From Azadirachta indica (lineage: Eukaryota > Streptophyta > Magnoliopsida > Sapindales > Meliaceae): a DNA stretch of 64,000 nt. Shown here piece by piece: positions 46,401-58,804 of this stretch (position 1 is the stretch's first letter; each line of letters opens with the position of its first letter). The position numbers and the translations under genes were made by a program. The notes under the pieces were generated by a model. It made no database searches and was not told where the DNA came from. It saw only the letters and a list, made by a program, of their open reading frames with translations. The stretch lies in the NCBI GenBank assembly GCA_022749755.1, contig CM040446.1:4952966-5016965 (forward strand). The letters run 5' to 3'.

Positions 46401-47880
46401 AAAATTTTAAAAAAGGAAATATAATTAGATTTCTATTATTTTTGTCACCATATACATATATAGTCAAATGTTCTTTCGAGCCATTTTTTTTGGAGAAGCA
46501 AATCGAATTATTTGAAACTTATTTTCAATAATTTCCAATCAAGTGAAAGCGTGTGTTCGAGGTTACTCTTGTTCTTATTACATTTCTTTTTGGAAAAAGA
46601 AATTCATTGTAACTTTTACATCTTTGTTATTTATATCTCAAAAACATCTATAAGATTTTCAAACTGTCTAACGTATTACATTAGAATTTATAACCCAAAA
46701 GGAATATAGTAGCTCAGAGTGTAACATCCGCAGCAAGCAAAGACATATGATTGAGTTCAACAACGACAATCAGACCACAAAGAAAATTGTAGGCAAGGAT
46801 AATCGGCCCCATCTGGGTTTAAAAATTGAGAAATGAAATAGATGGCGACAACTTTCAGCAGCTGCAATCATCACGTCCAAACAATTGTCAGACCAGCGAT
46901 TCAGTTTAATCACTTCCTGCAGCAGCTGCTAGATCAGGAGCAACCGTTATGAATATTGAACATGCAAGGATCAATTCTATCGAGCTCGCTTGAGACATTT
47001 TGGTTGAGTGTAAATTTTTTGACCTAAGTATCAAAACTGACACTTGGTTTTGTTGATTTGAGTGTGTATAAATTCCTTATATCAGTGATTATAAAATATG
47101 ATAAAATTAACTTTGATATTAAAGAAAAATTGTATAGATTTAAGGTAGATAGCTAGTTATATTTAATATGAGTTTAAAGAGTAAATTCACATGTATAGGC
47201 TAAGTTGTACCGTTAATAGTAAATTATACAACGAATATTTTTTGTAATAATTTTTTTTATTAAAATATGTGTTTATATATAAACTCACTCTTTATACAAT
47301 AGATTATACACAAACTATTATAACAAATATTATTGAATAAAGTATTAGATTGCTTATTAAATTAATTTTTAACAAAATTGTCAAACACTTTTTTATTTTT
47401 AAAAATAGTAATTTCAAAACATTATTTTTATGCTGATAACCATAGAATTGAATAGGCTATTTCACATAAAAATTCAATAAAATCGAAATTTAGAATATAA
47501 ATGGATTATTGATTTGAAATTAAATATTATTTAAGTGATAGGGGTGGAAAAAATTATGTATCTTATGTTCATACAAAGTCAATATATAATTTTATATCTC
47601 AATAACCATATTTAAAAAAATTTGACAAACATGTTAAAAGATAAAAAAAAAAGTATGAATTTTAATGTGTTTCAATTATTTATTTGAGTAATAATTAAGT
47701 CAATTCATAATGTCAAGAGTATTATATATTAATTCAATTACCAACTTTCATAAATAATTAAAAGTTCTATCATCATAATTAAATTTAGCATATATTCATT
47801 TTCAAATATTACAAATTAACGACATTTCTCCTTCTATAAATTGGCATCCCTTTCAACCATTCAACTCATCAAACAATTAA

Positions 47881-48222
47881 TATCATCAGTATTTGGTGCT
47901 ACATGTAAATTGGAAGAAAAACTTGTGTTTGCACCCCTGTCTCTACTGCCAAGACTTAGAAACTTTTACAAAAAATGTGAAGATGCTTTATGACATTATT
48001 GTGGAAGAGATCTTATTGCCACTATTTATAGAAATGGAACACTTTTTGATACTTGTTGTAATTAAAAAGCTTGTTGTTGTTGAAAAACGTTGCCATGATG
48101 GCTTGGTCATCATATCACTCTTTAGACACAATGAAACCACTCCATTACAAGTTTTTACTAAGAGTGAGAAAGTTTGGAAATATTGTCTACATGTTTCTTA
48201 TTCTAAAAATTACTTAAATAGG
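47881..48222 (+). pseudogene. Prolamin-like pseudogene 3
   Basis: The 5'UTR (ending AAACAATTAA) is joined directly to the end of the signal-peptide coding segment (TATCATCAGTATTTGG), deleting the start codon and hydrophobic core. Within the rest, TTATGACAT gives an in-frame TGA where others have S-H, a small insertion (TGTAATTAAAAAG for TGTTGCAAAAAG) removes the second Cys of the C-C pair and shifts frame, and the terminal stop TAA is changed to TAC. The remaining sequence still matches closely (H-N-E-T-T-P-L-Q-V-F-T-K-S-E-K-V-W). Confidence 0.85.
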
Positions 48223-49146
48223 ATTACCTTCTTTCCATGCATAAACATGTATGATCGATGTAAAGCATGCAATAGTATATAATATATTGTTGAATTGAAA
48301 CAATATTATAACTTTTATAAATTAATTAATTTTTATTTTTGCTTTAAAGTTTAATTTTTTTAATAATTTAAGAATACATTTACAAGTTTTCTCATTAAGA
48401 AACTAACCTACTGAGGAATAATTAGAGGCTTTCTATTAGAGATCAATATTAGAAGTAGTAGATCTCCTGTGGAAACCTTTGAAGAGATTAATTTAATATT
48501 TAACTAATTTTTCTTTCAGCATTGAATGCGTGAAAGATTGACATAAATTTTGCAATGCTAAAATAAATTAATATTTATTTATGATTTATTTTGTATTTAA
48601 TTTTATTATGTAATTAAAATTATATTGTAATTATTTATAAAAATACACATTTATAATTATATTGTATTGTATTTACAATACAAATTATTTCATCAATGTA
48701 TTAAGATAGTATTATTTATTTGATTAATATATTTTAGATAAATATATTGTATTTTACCAAATTTTAGAGGTTTAATGATTATTGTTTGTTGAATTATTAT
48801 TATTATTATTATAACATAAGAGTATAATTGTTAGTTTTCAATAAATTAAGATTTTTTGAGGTATCTTTTAAAATTACTATAACTAATAAGAGTATTAGAT
48901 CAAATCTTGCGACTAAAATGCTTGCTTATTTTAATTTTGAGATTTTGCTTCGTACCCCTAAATTTTCAAAAAACAGTAAATATCCTTAGATTTTTGGAGC
49001 CTACCAAATAGTCCCCTTAGTTTTAAAAAAGTGGGCAAATAACCCTTAGGTTAGTTTGACGTTAATGTGATATATATGTTGAAATAACTCTTAGGTTTTT
49101 TATTTAAAATTGAAACCTTTTCTAGTAGTTGTTATGGTAATCTTTT

Positions 49147-49269
49147 TACTATAGAAAAAATTGCCATGATGGGTTTGTAATGCTGGCATGCACTTTTCAC
49201 ATACAAGTTTTCATCAATAGTGAGAAAATTTAGTACAATTGTGTTGCAGATGATGCTTCCAAAAATTAA
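49147..49269 (+). pseudogene. Prolamin-like 3' relic, second copy
   Basis: Same degenerate tail as 36040-36180 (AAAAAATTGCCATGAT, TTTTCATCAATAGTGAGAAAA, GCTTCCAAAAATTAA) and in the same place relative to the following defensin-like gene. It shows that both units were duplicated after this copy had already decayed. Confidence 0.65.
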
Positions 49270-49313
49270 CCTTTAGTACTTTTCTTACTTATATATCTTA
49301 TGCACGTAAACTA

Positions 49314-50336
49314 AGGGTGTTTAAAATCTAATCTGATCTAATCAATCTGTTAAATTCGATCTGTTTTTAGATGATTAGGTGGATTAGTGGATCGGTTAGG
49401 ATTAAAAACATCTAAAATTCATTCACAATGGATTAGATTTTAGATTCACATTTTTAATCCATTAGAATCCAATCCAATTAACTAAAAATAATAATTAAAT
49501 AAAATATTTTCTATATTCTTTAATTTATACTATTAATTTTACCATTTCATTTAATAATAGTAAAATTTTATATAATTTAGAAATATTATTAATTATTGGG
49601 TTGGCTCGTGGAGTTTATGGGTCATATTGGACTCCCTTTTTGGAAAGTAGATCTTGAGCACCTAACACAATTATTGTATGTGCTTGCGCCAGTCTGAAAT
49701 ATGAGCACATATAGGCTTAATTTTCATACGCGACTCATTGGCCACCACTAAACATAATAAAAATATAGCACATATATGTACATTTGGAACTTTTTTCCTT
49801 TATTCTTTCCTTTTCTCCTTCTCAATTTTATTTTTTAATTTGTTTTTCAAATGATCAATATTATTTATTTATGATATACTTATTTTTTTTTATTAAAACA
49901 AAATTTGATAACAATATTGTGTAAAAAGTTATTACTTTTAATCGTATGGTTTTGTAGAATAACCGTGATTATTTTTTGTGACTTTTTTATTTTTAATGTA
50001 ATTTTAAACAGTACAATTTATTTATTAAAAAGAACTCAATTATAATTATTTATATATTTATTTTGAATGAGTATATTTGTGTGGAAGTTTAAATAAAATA
50101 TACTATTTTCTTGATTATCTTCATTAATAAAATATAATTAACATTAAAAAATAAATACTTTTAGTTTATTTAGATTGAGTTTGATCGGATCAAATTTGAA
50201 AATTTTTTTAACAAATTAGGTCGAGTTTGATTCTAACATACGGTGGATCAGGTTGGATTAAAAAAATGCCAATCCACCAAGTGATAGATCAGATTTGAAT
50301 TTAGTCAAATTCACCCAATCCAATCCATTGAACACC
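49314..50336. mobile_element. hAT-like element absent from the sister unit
   Basis: The left end AGGGTGTTTAAAATCTAATC and the right end (complement GGTGTTCAATGGATTGG) are imperfect inverted repeats, with GATCTGATC-type motifs inside both. The flanks GTAAACTA and GTTACATA agree at 5 of 8, an eroded 8-bp duplication. In the sister unit (36208-36240) the flanking sequences are adjacent without it. About 1.02 kb, no transposase frame. Confidence 0.65.
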
Positions 50337-50837
50337 GTTACATAGAGCAAGCAATATATAATATAATATTGTCAATTAAATTAGAATAATACATATGATC
50401 ACTTTTGTTGCTAATCTATCATCATTAGTACTCTTCAAAGCTATGAATGAATGTTTAATGATTGCATATAGGCACTATATGATAAGAAAGGGATTTCATA
50501 CTGTAAAAATTCTATATAAGTAAGACATAATAGTAATAATTAAGGACCACATCACTGAAAGTTAGTGCATATATAATGTGAAATTCTTTCATACACAAAA
50601 AGGGAGTTAAATAAGGGAGAAAGAAAAAGGAAAATATGATTGTTAAGATAAATACAAAGATTTTTTAGAATTTTTTGGTTTGATCTAACTAATCCCTTCT
50701 TATTTTACACACAAAGCAGTTAATATTACATTATTGCATTACAAACTAGTACTATAAATAGTGCACAGGGATGTGTTATGTTCACAGAAAAGTATTGAAT
50801 AACGAGCAAGCCCTTTGCAATTATCAGTTCACACGAC

Positions 50838-51246
50838 ATGGCTCAAATCAAAATTTTCTCAATAGTTCTTGTTGCAGTCCTTTTGCTAAGCATCAGTATG
50901 TTTGTTTTATTCTCATTTTTCTCACTTAATTTCTTTTCGTCTAATATTTCAAAATATATGTGTGTACATCTTTTTGTTTCTAATTAATGGTTGATTGATA
51001 AAACTAATTAATTAGTTTGTATGAACTATGATTAATTTTCTTTCTTAAAATTTGGGTACACATTTAGGTTACAAAGAAGTGAATGGTTCAAAATGTTGTA
51101 GAAACCATCTGAATCAGGGACACTGTCAGCCGGGTAAGGATGATGCTCCTAATACGGGTAAATGCTGGAAATTTTGTAACACTGAATGCAAAGGAGCACT
51201 CTGCAAAAAGGATGGTAATAAACATGTTTGTCACTGTATGTGCTAA
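50838..51246 (+). CDS. Defensin-like (LCR/DEFL) secreted peptide B
   Basis: Two exons, 50838-50895 and 51068-51246, with donor GTATGT and acceptor TTTAG in phase 1; 78 residues. Signal peptide M-A-Q-I-K-I-F-S-I-V-L-V-A-V-L-L-L-S-I. The mature part begins S-Y-K-E-V-N-G-S-K-C-C and carries ten cysteines ending in H-V-C-H-C-M-C, an even number that can pair fully. The promoter TATA box is CTATAAATAGTGCAC near 50751. The unit around it (49.1-52.7 kb) is a duplicate of that around gene A (36.0-38.9 kb). Extracellular; function not shown by the sequence. Confidence 0.87.
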
Positions 51247-53039
51247 TTAAAATTTTGTTTTCAATTTTAGAAAAATGTTAAATATAATGTAATATCAATA
51301 AAATTTCCAATCAATGGAGATGGGATTGAGAATAATTACTAGATGACTCAATCTCTAGTATTAATTTCTTCTTGCAAAACCAATTCCATGTGTTGACATC
51401 CTCATTAAAAGTAATATAATTAAAATAATTAAGCAATAATTAAGGAATAGAACCAAATCAATCAAAATACCTAGTTTAATATATATAGCTAATTTATTGA
51501 ATGTTCACTGTAAAATATATACTAGAGTGAAAAGTTTTTATCATACTCTTATTATAAGAGTGTACTATCTTCAAAAACATAATCCATAAACCAAGCAACT
51601 ACGAGCTAATTTAGAGAGTTCAAATCTATAATATATATTAAAACTTCTTGCTAGCAACATATATATTGATTTAGAAAAGAATACCATTTATTATGTTTTA
51701 TAGTATTAGAAGAAATTGATTTTGTAAGATTTTTTTCTTTTCAGAAAAAATTTCGATCTCTTTAAGTGTTTTAAATATTTACTTCAAAAATGGACACATG
51801 AACTAAAATTTTCTTTGCACGTACTTTTACACAATGAAACTAATAAATTATTAGAAAAATTTTAATTACATATTTTCTGTTAATAATGGCCCATAGAATT
51901 TTTTATTAATTAATTAGTATCATAATGCAAAATCGGAAGCAACAGATCTGTGTGGAAATCATCGAAGCCATTAATTTATATCTATCTTTTCCACTTTATT
52001 ATTATTAGTATTTGCCAATATTATTCTTCCTTAAAATCCTGCAAAGATTCTTGAAAACTTATGAAATCAGTATATGAACATATTATGTTGGATTCTGGAT
52101 TTTATATTGGACAAATCGGATGAATTATTAACCATTTGTAAAATAACTTCAAAAGTTAGGCGCACATTAAAGAGGAAAAAATCAATGAAAAAGGGTAAAG
52201 ATATAAATTTTGAGATGAGAATATTGAGTATATGTAACAAATTAAAAAGTTGAGAATCAAGGACTATATATATGTTTATTTTTAAAATGTTAGAAAGTAA
52301 TTAAAATGGACTGGTTATTTATATTAGAATTTGGGGTGGACCTATTTGCACACCAAAATCTGCTCTAAATACTCTTTTTACTTGTAGACCCTTAAAAGTA
52401 TTTAAAAATCAAAATTTATTCTATAAGCCTTTAAGGACCCTGATAGTCCTTAATTAAACTGTTTTAATTATGTATCTTAATTTTTTTACATACACGTATA
52501 AAAAAATTCATCACACCTAAGTACATTTTTATTTTCTAAAATAAAATTTCAAATTTATTAGAAATTTTAGTAATTGAGAAATTTTCCCATATTTTATGTT
52601 ATATATAATTTTCTTAAAAAAAGTTGTCATTTGAATCTTCCTAAATGTTGATTTTATTTTCCTTATATCAATGATTATAAAAAAATTATGATAAATTAAT
52701 TTTGATATTAAAGAGAAATTATTTTGTTTTAAGATAGGCAATTATACTTAATATGAGTTTGAACTGTAAATTCCCATAGGTTAAGTTGTACCCTTAATAG
52801 TAAATTATATAATATTTATTTTTTGTAATAAAATTTTTTATTAAAATATGAGTGTTTAGGGCAAATTTTAGAATATAAATAGAATCACTCTTTATAAATA
52901 CAACTTAAAAATCGATTATACACAAACTATTGTATCAAATATTATCGAATAAAGTATTGAATTACTTATGAAATTAATTTTAAGCAAAACTATTGAACTT
53001 GTTTTTTATTTTTAAAAAGAGTATTTTCAAAACATTATT

Positions 53040-53800
53040 TTTATGCCACTCAACCAAGAGGCATGAGTTGGAGCATGGCGTTGCATAAAATTTGAGACTC
53101 TCTTATTATTTTTGGTTATAAAACTCTTTATGTGAGAGATTTAATAATTTTTTTTTAAAAAAAGTAAGGAGCTATTATTATTAAACTTAAATTGAATAGC
53201 TTATTTCTCATAAAAATTCAATAAAATCAAAACTAGGAATCAATCGGGTAATTGATCTAAAATTGACTCTTATTTAAGTGCGAAATAGCAATACAAAAAA
53301 TTATTTATCTTATGTTCATACAAAGTAAAATATAATTTTATATCTCAATAAAGATATTTAAAAATTTTGACAAACATGTTAAAAGATTGAAAAAAAAAAG
53401 GTATGAAATTTAATGTGTTTCAACTCTTTATTTTAGTAACTAACTCAATTCTTAATGTCAAGCGCATTATATATTAAATTAAACACAAGTTTCATAAATA
53501 ATTAGAAGTTTTATTACATCAAATTAAATTTAGCATATATATACGTTGTAAAATCCTACAAATAAATGCCATTTCTCCTACTATAAATCAACAACTCTTT
53601 CAACCATTTTACTCATCAAACAATTAAAAGTAAAAGAAAGCATCGAATATATTAAAATAATATTATAACTTTTGAAATCAAATTAATTTTTGCATGCTTT
53701 CAAGTTAATTTCTATGAGAATTAATGTAAGAATACATTTACAAGTTTCCTCAACAAATAAACTAACATACAAAGGAATAAATTAGATGTTTTCTATTAAA
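53040..53800 (+). pseudogene. Prolamin-like unit with the whole gene body deleted
   Basis: The promoter block (TTTAGCATATATATACG, CCATTTCTCCTACTATAAATC, CAACCATTTTACTCATCAAACAATTAAAAG) runs directly into the 3'UTR block (TATTATAACTTTTG, TTTTTGCATGCTTTCAAGTTAATTTCTATGAGAATTAA, TTTCCTCAACAAATAAACTAAC) at about 53640. Nothing of the coding sequence remains. Confidence 0.75.
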
Positions 53801-54279
53801 ATAAGAAGCAGTAAAAATCTCTTGCGGAAGCTCCGAAAGAGATTAATTTATATCGCTAGCTATTTTTCAGTTCATTATTATTAATATTTAATTAATTTTT
53901 CCTTCTAGAATTGAAGAATTCTTCAAAGGTACGTTGACATATATTCTACAATAATGCTAAAATAATTAATATTGGTTTATGATTTACTTGTTTTTAATTT
54001 AATTACGTAATGAAAATTGTATTGTAATTTTTGAAAAAATGCACATTTAAAATTATTGTGTATCATTACAAAATAATTACAAATACAAATTATTTCATCT
54101 CAATCTATTATTAAGATAATACTATTATCTATTTCATTAATTAATGTATTTTAGATAAATATATTATATGTTATCAAATTTAGAGGCCTAATGATTTTTT
54201 TTTGTAGAATAATGATTATTATATAAGAGTATAATTGTTAGTATTCAATAAATTAGAACTTTTTGAAGTATTTTTAAAT

Positions 54280-55880
54280 TTGTTGTATATTTTTTAAATA
54301 TACAAATATTTTAAAATAAATTTGGTAGTGTATGCAAGTTATAAATAAAATGGTATTATAAGGAGACATGTCTCAAATGAAAGGATACATGTATCTTTAT
54401 AAATAGAGGTTATATTTTTGCCATTGATATATAGAGATATATTCAAAGAATATATATAAGAAAAATGTCTTTTCTACATTTTTTTGATCTCCCATCACTT
54501 ACAAATATTATTAGAAAATGATATTTAATTTTAGTGTTGTTCAAACGTTATATACTTATGAGTGCACCTTTATAGACCTAACATCCATTGTATTTGGGAG
54601 GGAATACTGTCATGAAAGCCTATTTGCACCAGGACATCGTCCTAGAGAGGTAGAAATTTCGTTAAGGACAATGCATTTATACATGCCTTGCCTATAAATA
54701 TCTTGTATTATTTGTTACATCATTAATTTTATACTAAAAAATCTCCAACATTCTGAAGGAAATTTTTTTTTGTGATGATGATATACTACAAAACTAGGAA
54801 GTGGCTTAGGATGGAAACATATTTGTTAATCTAGAGAGACCTGCAAGAAATTATGCAATTATTGGGCATCCAAAATGTGTTGTCTCTTCTGCATGTTTGA
54901 TTTCTTAGAGCATGAAATTTGGTTAATTATACGTTAATTCTTTGAGTCTTTTAACAAACATGTAGAGTGCGAGTTTAAGAGGCACTTGTATGATAATTTT
55001 GCCGTCCATTGAGATTGAGGCTTAGAATGCTAAACAATGCCATAACAACCGAAAAAATGAAACACAATTTTCACTACTGCCAAAATACCAACATAATCTC
55101 GATTGAAATATGAGTTGTTTCATCGATCAGACAAGAAATTTTGTAAATATTCAGATTCGAAGGATGAAAACAAATATTTTTGCAAATATAACCAGTTTTG
55201 TTTTGACGAAATTGGTAGACAATAAATATGAGATTTATTTGTATGTGATGGAGTAAAGTATATGTTTTTTGCCTAAAACTTTATTTGGAATAAAAAAAGG
55301 AGGATACAGTTTAACAAGTATATTTATATTGTGAACCATTAGGCACACGACTATAACATTATAAATATTTAAATGCAAGTTGCATTCTTGAATTTAATAA
55401 CTATAATGAATGTATATTGTTTTATGAATTCTAAGGCAACTAACATACGTGGATATATGATCTTTGATTCAAACGGTATAATTTTGCTGAGTCGTTATGA
55501 ATCATAAGAGTCGGTATATCAAAATGGAACAAAATGATTAATATCATTTGAGTCCAATAGTAAAATATCATTGAGGTCATATTTATTGATTAATCATGCC
55601 TTTTGATATGATCCTTAGATATTTACGAATTGTACCTAATTTTTCTGAAAAGGTCTTATTGACCCTGATAATTTATTAAATAATACTAATGTGACCCTAA
55701 TGACTTATGATTGTTTTATATACAGCCATATTGGGTATAATATTTTGTGTATTAAGTGAAGGTCATATGATATATAATTCATTATAATGTTGAAGATATT
55801 TTGAATTATATTTACTTGACCTTAATTTATTATAAGTGCTAGTTCTAAACGTTCTAAATTAATTAAATATATTTATTGAA
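54280..55880. mobile_element. Probable retroelement remnant
   Basis: An LTR-like stretch with TATAAATAGAGG (54395-54410) and a leader, then text such as GGAAGTGGCTTAGGATGGAAAC, with no intact frame. Terminal repeats and target duplication were not found. Assigned on texture only. Confidence 0.3.
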
Positions 55881-55904
55881 TTGAGTTCTAGCATGTACGA
55901 AATA

Positions 55905-56130
55905 AAAATATAATATGTACAATAGCATATAACATTACAACAACTATATAATTCACTCAAGTTTCATTTATTGAGACCAGTTTAATTTATTATGACATAA
56001 TACATGTAGAATCAAAGCGAAATTAAGATGTAAGAATAAGATTTTGACTAGTTCCTGTTTCTGAAGGCCCATCAATTCTGCTACTGCATAAAATTCCATA
56101 ACTCAACTATAATTAATTAGCCAAAATTAA
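55905..56130. repeat. Second copy of the 33060-33295 segment
   Basis: Same orientation and order of phrases as at 33 kb (ATTCACTCAAGTTTCATT, CCTGTTTCTGAAGGCC, ATAATTAATTAGCCAAAATTAAA). Confidence 0.65.
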
Positions 56131-56149
56131 AGAATGATATTAGAGATGG

Positions 56150-56460
56150 GCAAGGTTTGGTTCAATTCGGATTTCGATAAAATCGACCTAGACCAAAAAA
56201 TTTGGGTTCAAATTGTAAAATCACAATTAGATTAAATTAATATGAAAATCGGATCAAAATGAGGTTGAAGATTTTAAAATTGAATCGAACTTATGGGTTT
56301 CAATCTGATCCAATTTTTTTTTTTTTTAGCTTTTTTATTTTTAAATTATTATTTTTTTTTCAAACTTCCAAAACGAAATCATTTTTAAATATAATTATGA
56401 ATTTAAAATTTTTAAAAATTTATTATTTTTTATTAGGACTCGAACATATCCGTTAGAATA
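56150..56460. mobile_element. hAT-type MITE fragment (left part)
   Basis: AGAGATGGGCAAGGTTTGGTTCAATTCGG followed by GGTTC/GATCC-rich AT sequence and AAAACGAAATCATTTT resembles the family of the element at 2793-3236. No right end was found nearby. A right-end-like piece of similar type is at 59930-60107. Confidence 0.45.
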
Positions 56461-58171
56461 TAATATTCATGTAAGAAGATACAAATTTTAAGTATAACAT
56501 CTCGGCTCCCCTTAATTCTCCGTCTTCTCCTTTATTATCTCAAGTTTACCCCCTCCCTTACTTTTACATCTCTTCTCAACTAAGTTTGCCTCACCTTGTT
56601 CGTTCATTCCTGTGATTTTGTAGTTGTCTTCTTTCTTTAAATGAATGTTTACTGCCCACTTGTACTTGGTAAACTCCAAGTTAATAATCAGTGAAAATAC
56701 TACTGTTTAGTGAAAAGGGCTGAGTGAATTATGCTACAGAAAAAACATTCACTTCTTCCCTATGACGACTATGCCAGGAATACAACCAAAACTCGGTACT
56801 ATAGTGACTAAACAAAAGTTAACATCTTCTAATCACAAAAACAGTTTTCACTCTGATTAAAACACCATCTATCTCTGATACTGATTGTCTCAGCAACCTC
56901 TTCTTCCAAATAAAATTCAGTTTGTACACAATTTACAGCCAATTATAACCTCCATCTTCAAGGGCGACCTTTAATGTGTTGAAGCAGGACGGACATGGAC
57001 AAATACATTTTCTGAAGATATTAGCAACTGTATTAACTTCCTGATATCACATTAATGCTATTCAAATATTAGAAGGCAAAGAGCCAATAACTAATAACAT
57101 CCCCTCTAGTTTTCTCACCTAGGAGCCACTGGCAAACACAAAATCCTCAGTAAGGATCAGAATTTTAGAAGCTCTAATGAAGTGAATCCAGGACTGGACA
57201 AGTAACACAACCAAGAATATGGAAAGTTCAACAAACTGATATTTGAAACATCTGAAGGATAAAATTATGACATCAAGCTCATCCTCCCAACAGAAAATGT
57301 TACACTGAACAGCTTTACATGCTCTTTGTGCCACTAAGCCAACACAGGTACACAGTTGTGCTTTTTAAAGCCAACAGAATAGAATTTTTGCTTCTTGTTC
57401 TTATAAACAAGGCACAATTTCACATTCCCTTCCTGCCCTTCTTAATGCAGAGGGAATATGACCAGGTGAAAACAATCTTCAGCACCACAGAGTAATTTCT
57501 TGTCTCACAGCGAATGCAAAACAGGGCACACGGAGGAGCCACATTCTCTTTGTGACCGTACAGAAAACATGCACCCATATTACCAATTAAAGTCAACGAT
57601 GACTAGTCACATAGGTTAAGTAACCATTCACACTCAATGATAGTCAAAGAAGTACTACTAGTAAGTAGTCATGCACTCTGCAATAAAGCCTCACAGTAAA
57701 ATTGACCATAATGCTGTACAGCATAAGCAGCACAAGGGAGAAAGTCATTTTGATTAAATAAATAAAGTTATTAACAAGAAAATTTGCCCAAACTTTCACA
57801 AATGATATAAATATAAAAGGCTTTAATAACTAAAGATACTAGAAAAATACAGAAAATTCAAATGGACTATTAAATAACAATGCTTTTTCCGAATTACTTT
57901 TGATTGTATAATTGCCAATGATCTAAGATAAAGACACAAGCAGCCTCCAAAAGGCTTTCAATTGCCAAGTTGCATCATTTCCTCAATGCAAATTCACGTC
58001 ACTTTCAGGGTATTGCCGCCTGAATTCTCTACCAGATGAAGTTCAAAGCATACTGTTGACATCTCATTATTACTTGATACAGAATCACCGCTAAGGCCAT
58101 GTAGCTGGAAGCATGCAGGGAACACAATTTTAAAAGATTGCAATACTCACTACACAATCATAATTACTTAC

Positions 58172-58670
58172 TGGCGAACTGGATGCGTCATGGCAAGATA
58201 GTGCAACATCGAGCAACAAGAGACAAATTTGAAGGGCAGTTGTTTGCAAATTAGATAAATAGAAAAGCAGTTAGCACATAATTTAAAAACCAGACAAAAG
58301 TCTAATGCAAAAATTTCCATACCTCATATATCAGCACAATATTTTGGTATAAAGGCTCTAAAACTGATTACGCTTTCGCATATTCATGAAGATGAAACCA
58401 GATAACCGCCTACACAAAACACAAACAAACAGATCAATTCAAAAACAAATAAGATAAAAGTTAAAATCCTTTTAGTTAACAGATAACAATAATGCTAGCA
58501 ATTCAATATGCAAGCTACTAAGACATCAAGAAAACATACAATGTTTAGTTTTGCCACAGACACGTCAAACTCCTCCATGTAAACTAAACTGCCACTATTA
58601 GCAGCAGAAACTTGCTGCCCCACCGGGCCATTGCTCTTAATTTGGTTCATCATCCTCATCAGTATTACAC
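58172..58670 (-). pseudogene. CCR4-NOT subunit 10 (CNOT10) pseudogene fragment with introns
   Basis: Three minus-strand exons are visible. Exon a, 58670-58540, gives Q-Q-V-S-A-A-N-S-G-S-L-V-Y-M-E-E-F-D-V-S, then V-A-K-L-N-I. Exon b, 58409-58323, gives A-V-I-W-F-H-L-H-E-Y-A-K-A, a stop, then S-V-L-E-P-L-Y-Q-N-I. Exon c, 58243-58172, gives T-T-A-L-Q-I-C-L-L-L-L-D-V-A-L-S-C-H-D-A-S. These are consecutive exons of plant CNOT10, a TPR-type subunit of the deadenylase complex. Exon b has an in-frame TAA (58370-58368). The acceptor of exon c reads GCAA where AG is needed. No further exons were firmly identified, so it is a dead internal fragment. Retained introns show it arose by DNA duplication, not by reverse transcription. 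Confidence 0.8.
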
Positions 58671-58804
58671 CTTTTGTAAATCAAGTCTATCTAAAGAAAA
58701 CAAAAGAAAAATTAAAATCAATAAGTACAAAAAAAAATCACAATATAAAAAAATATGTTTTACAAGATTAATTACCATTTTTTACAAGAAAATTACTAAC
58801 AATA

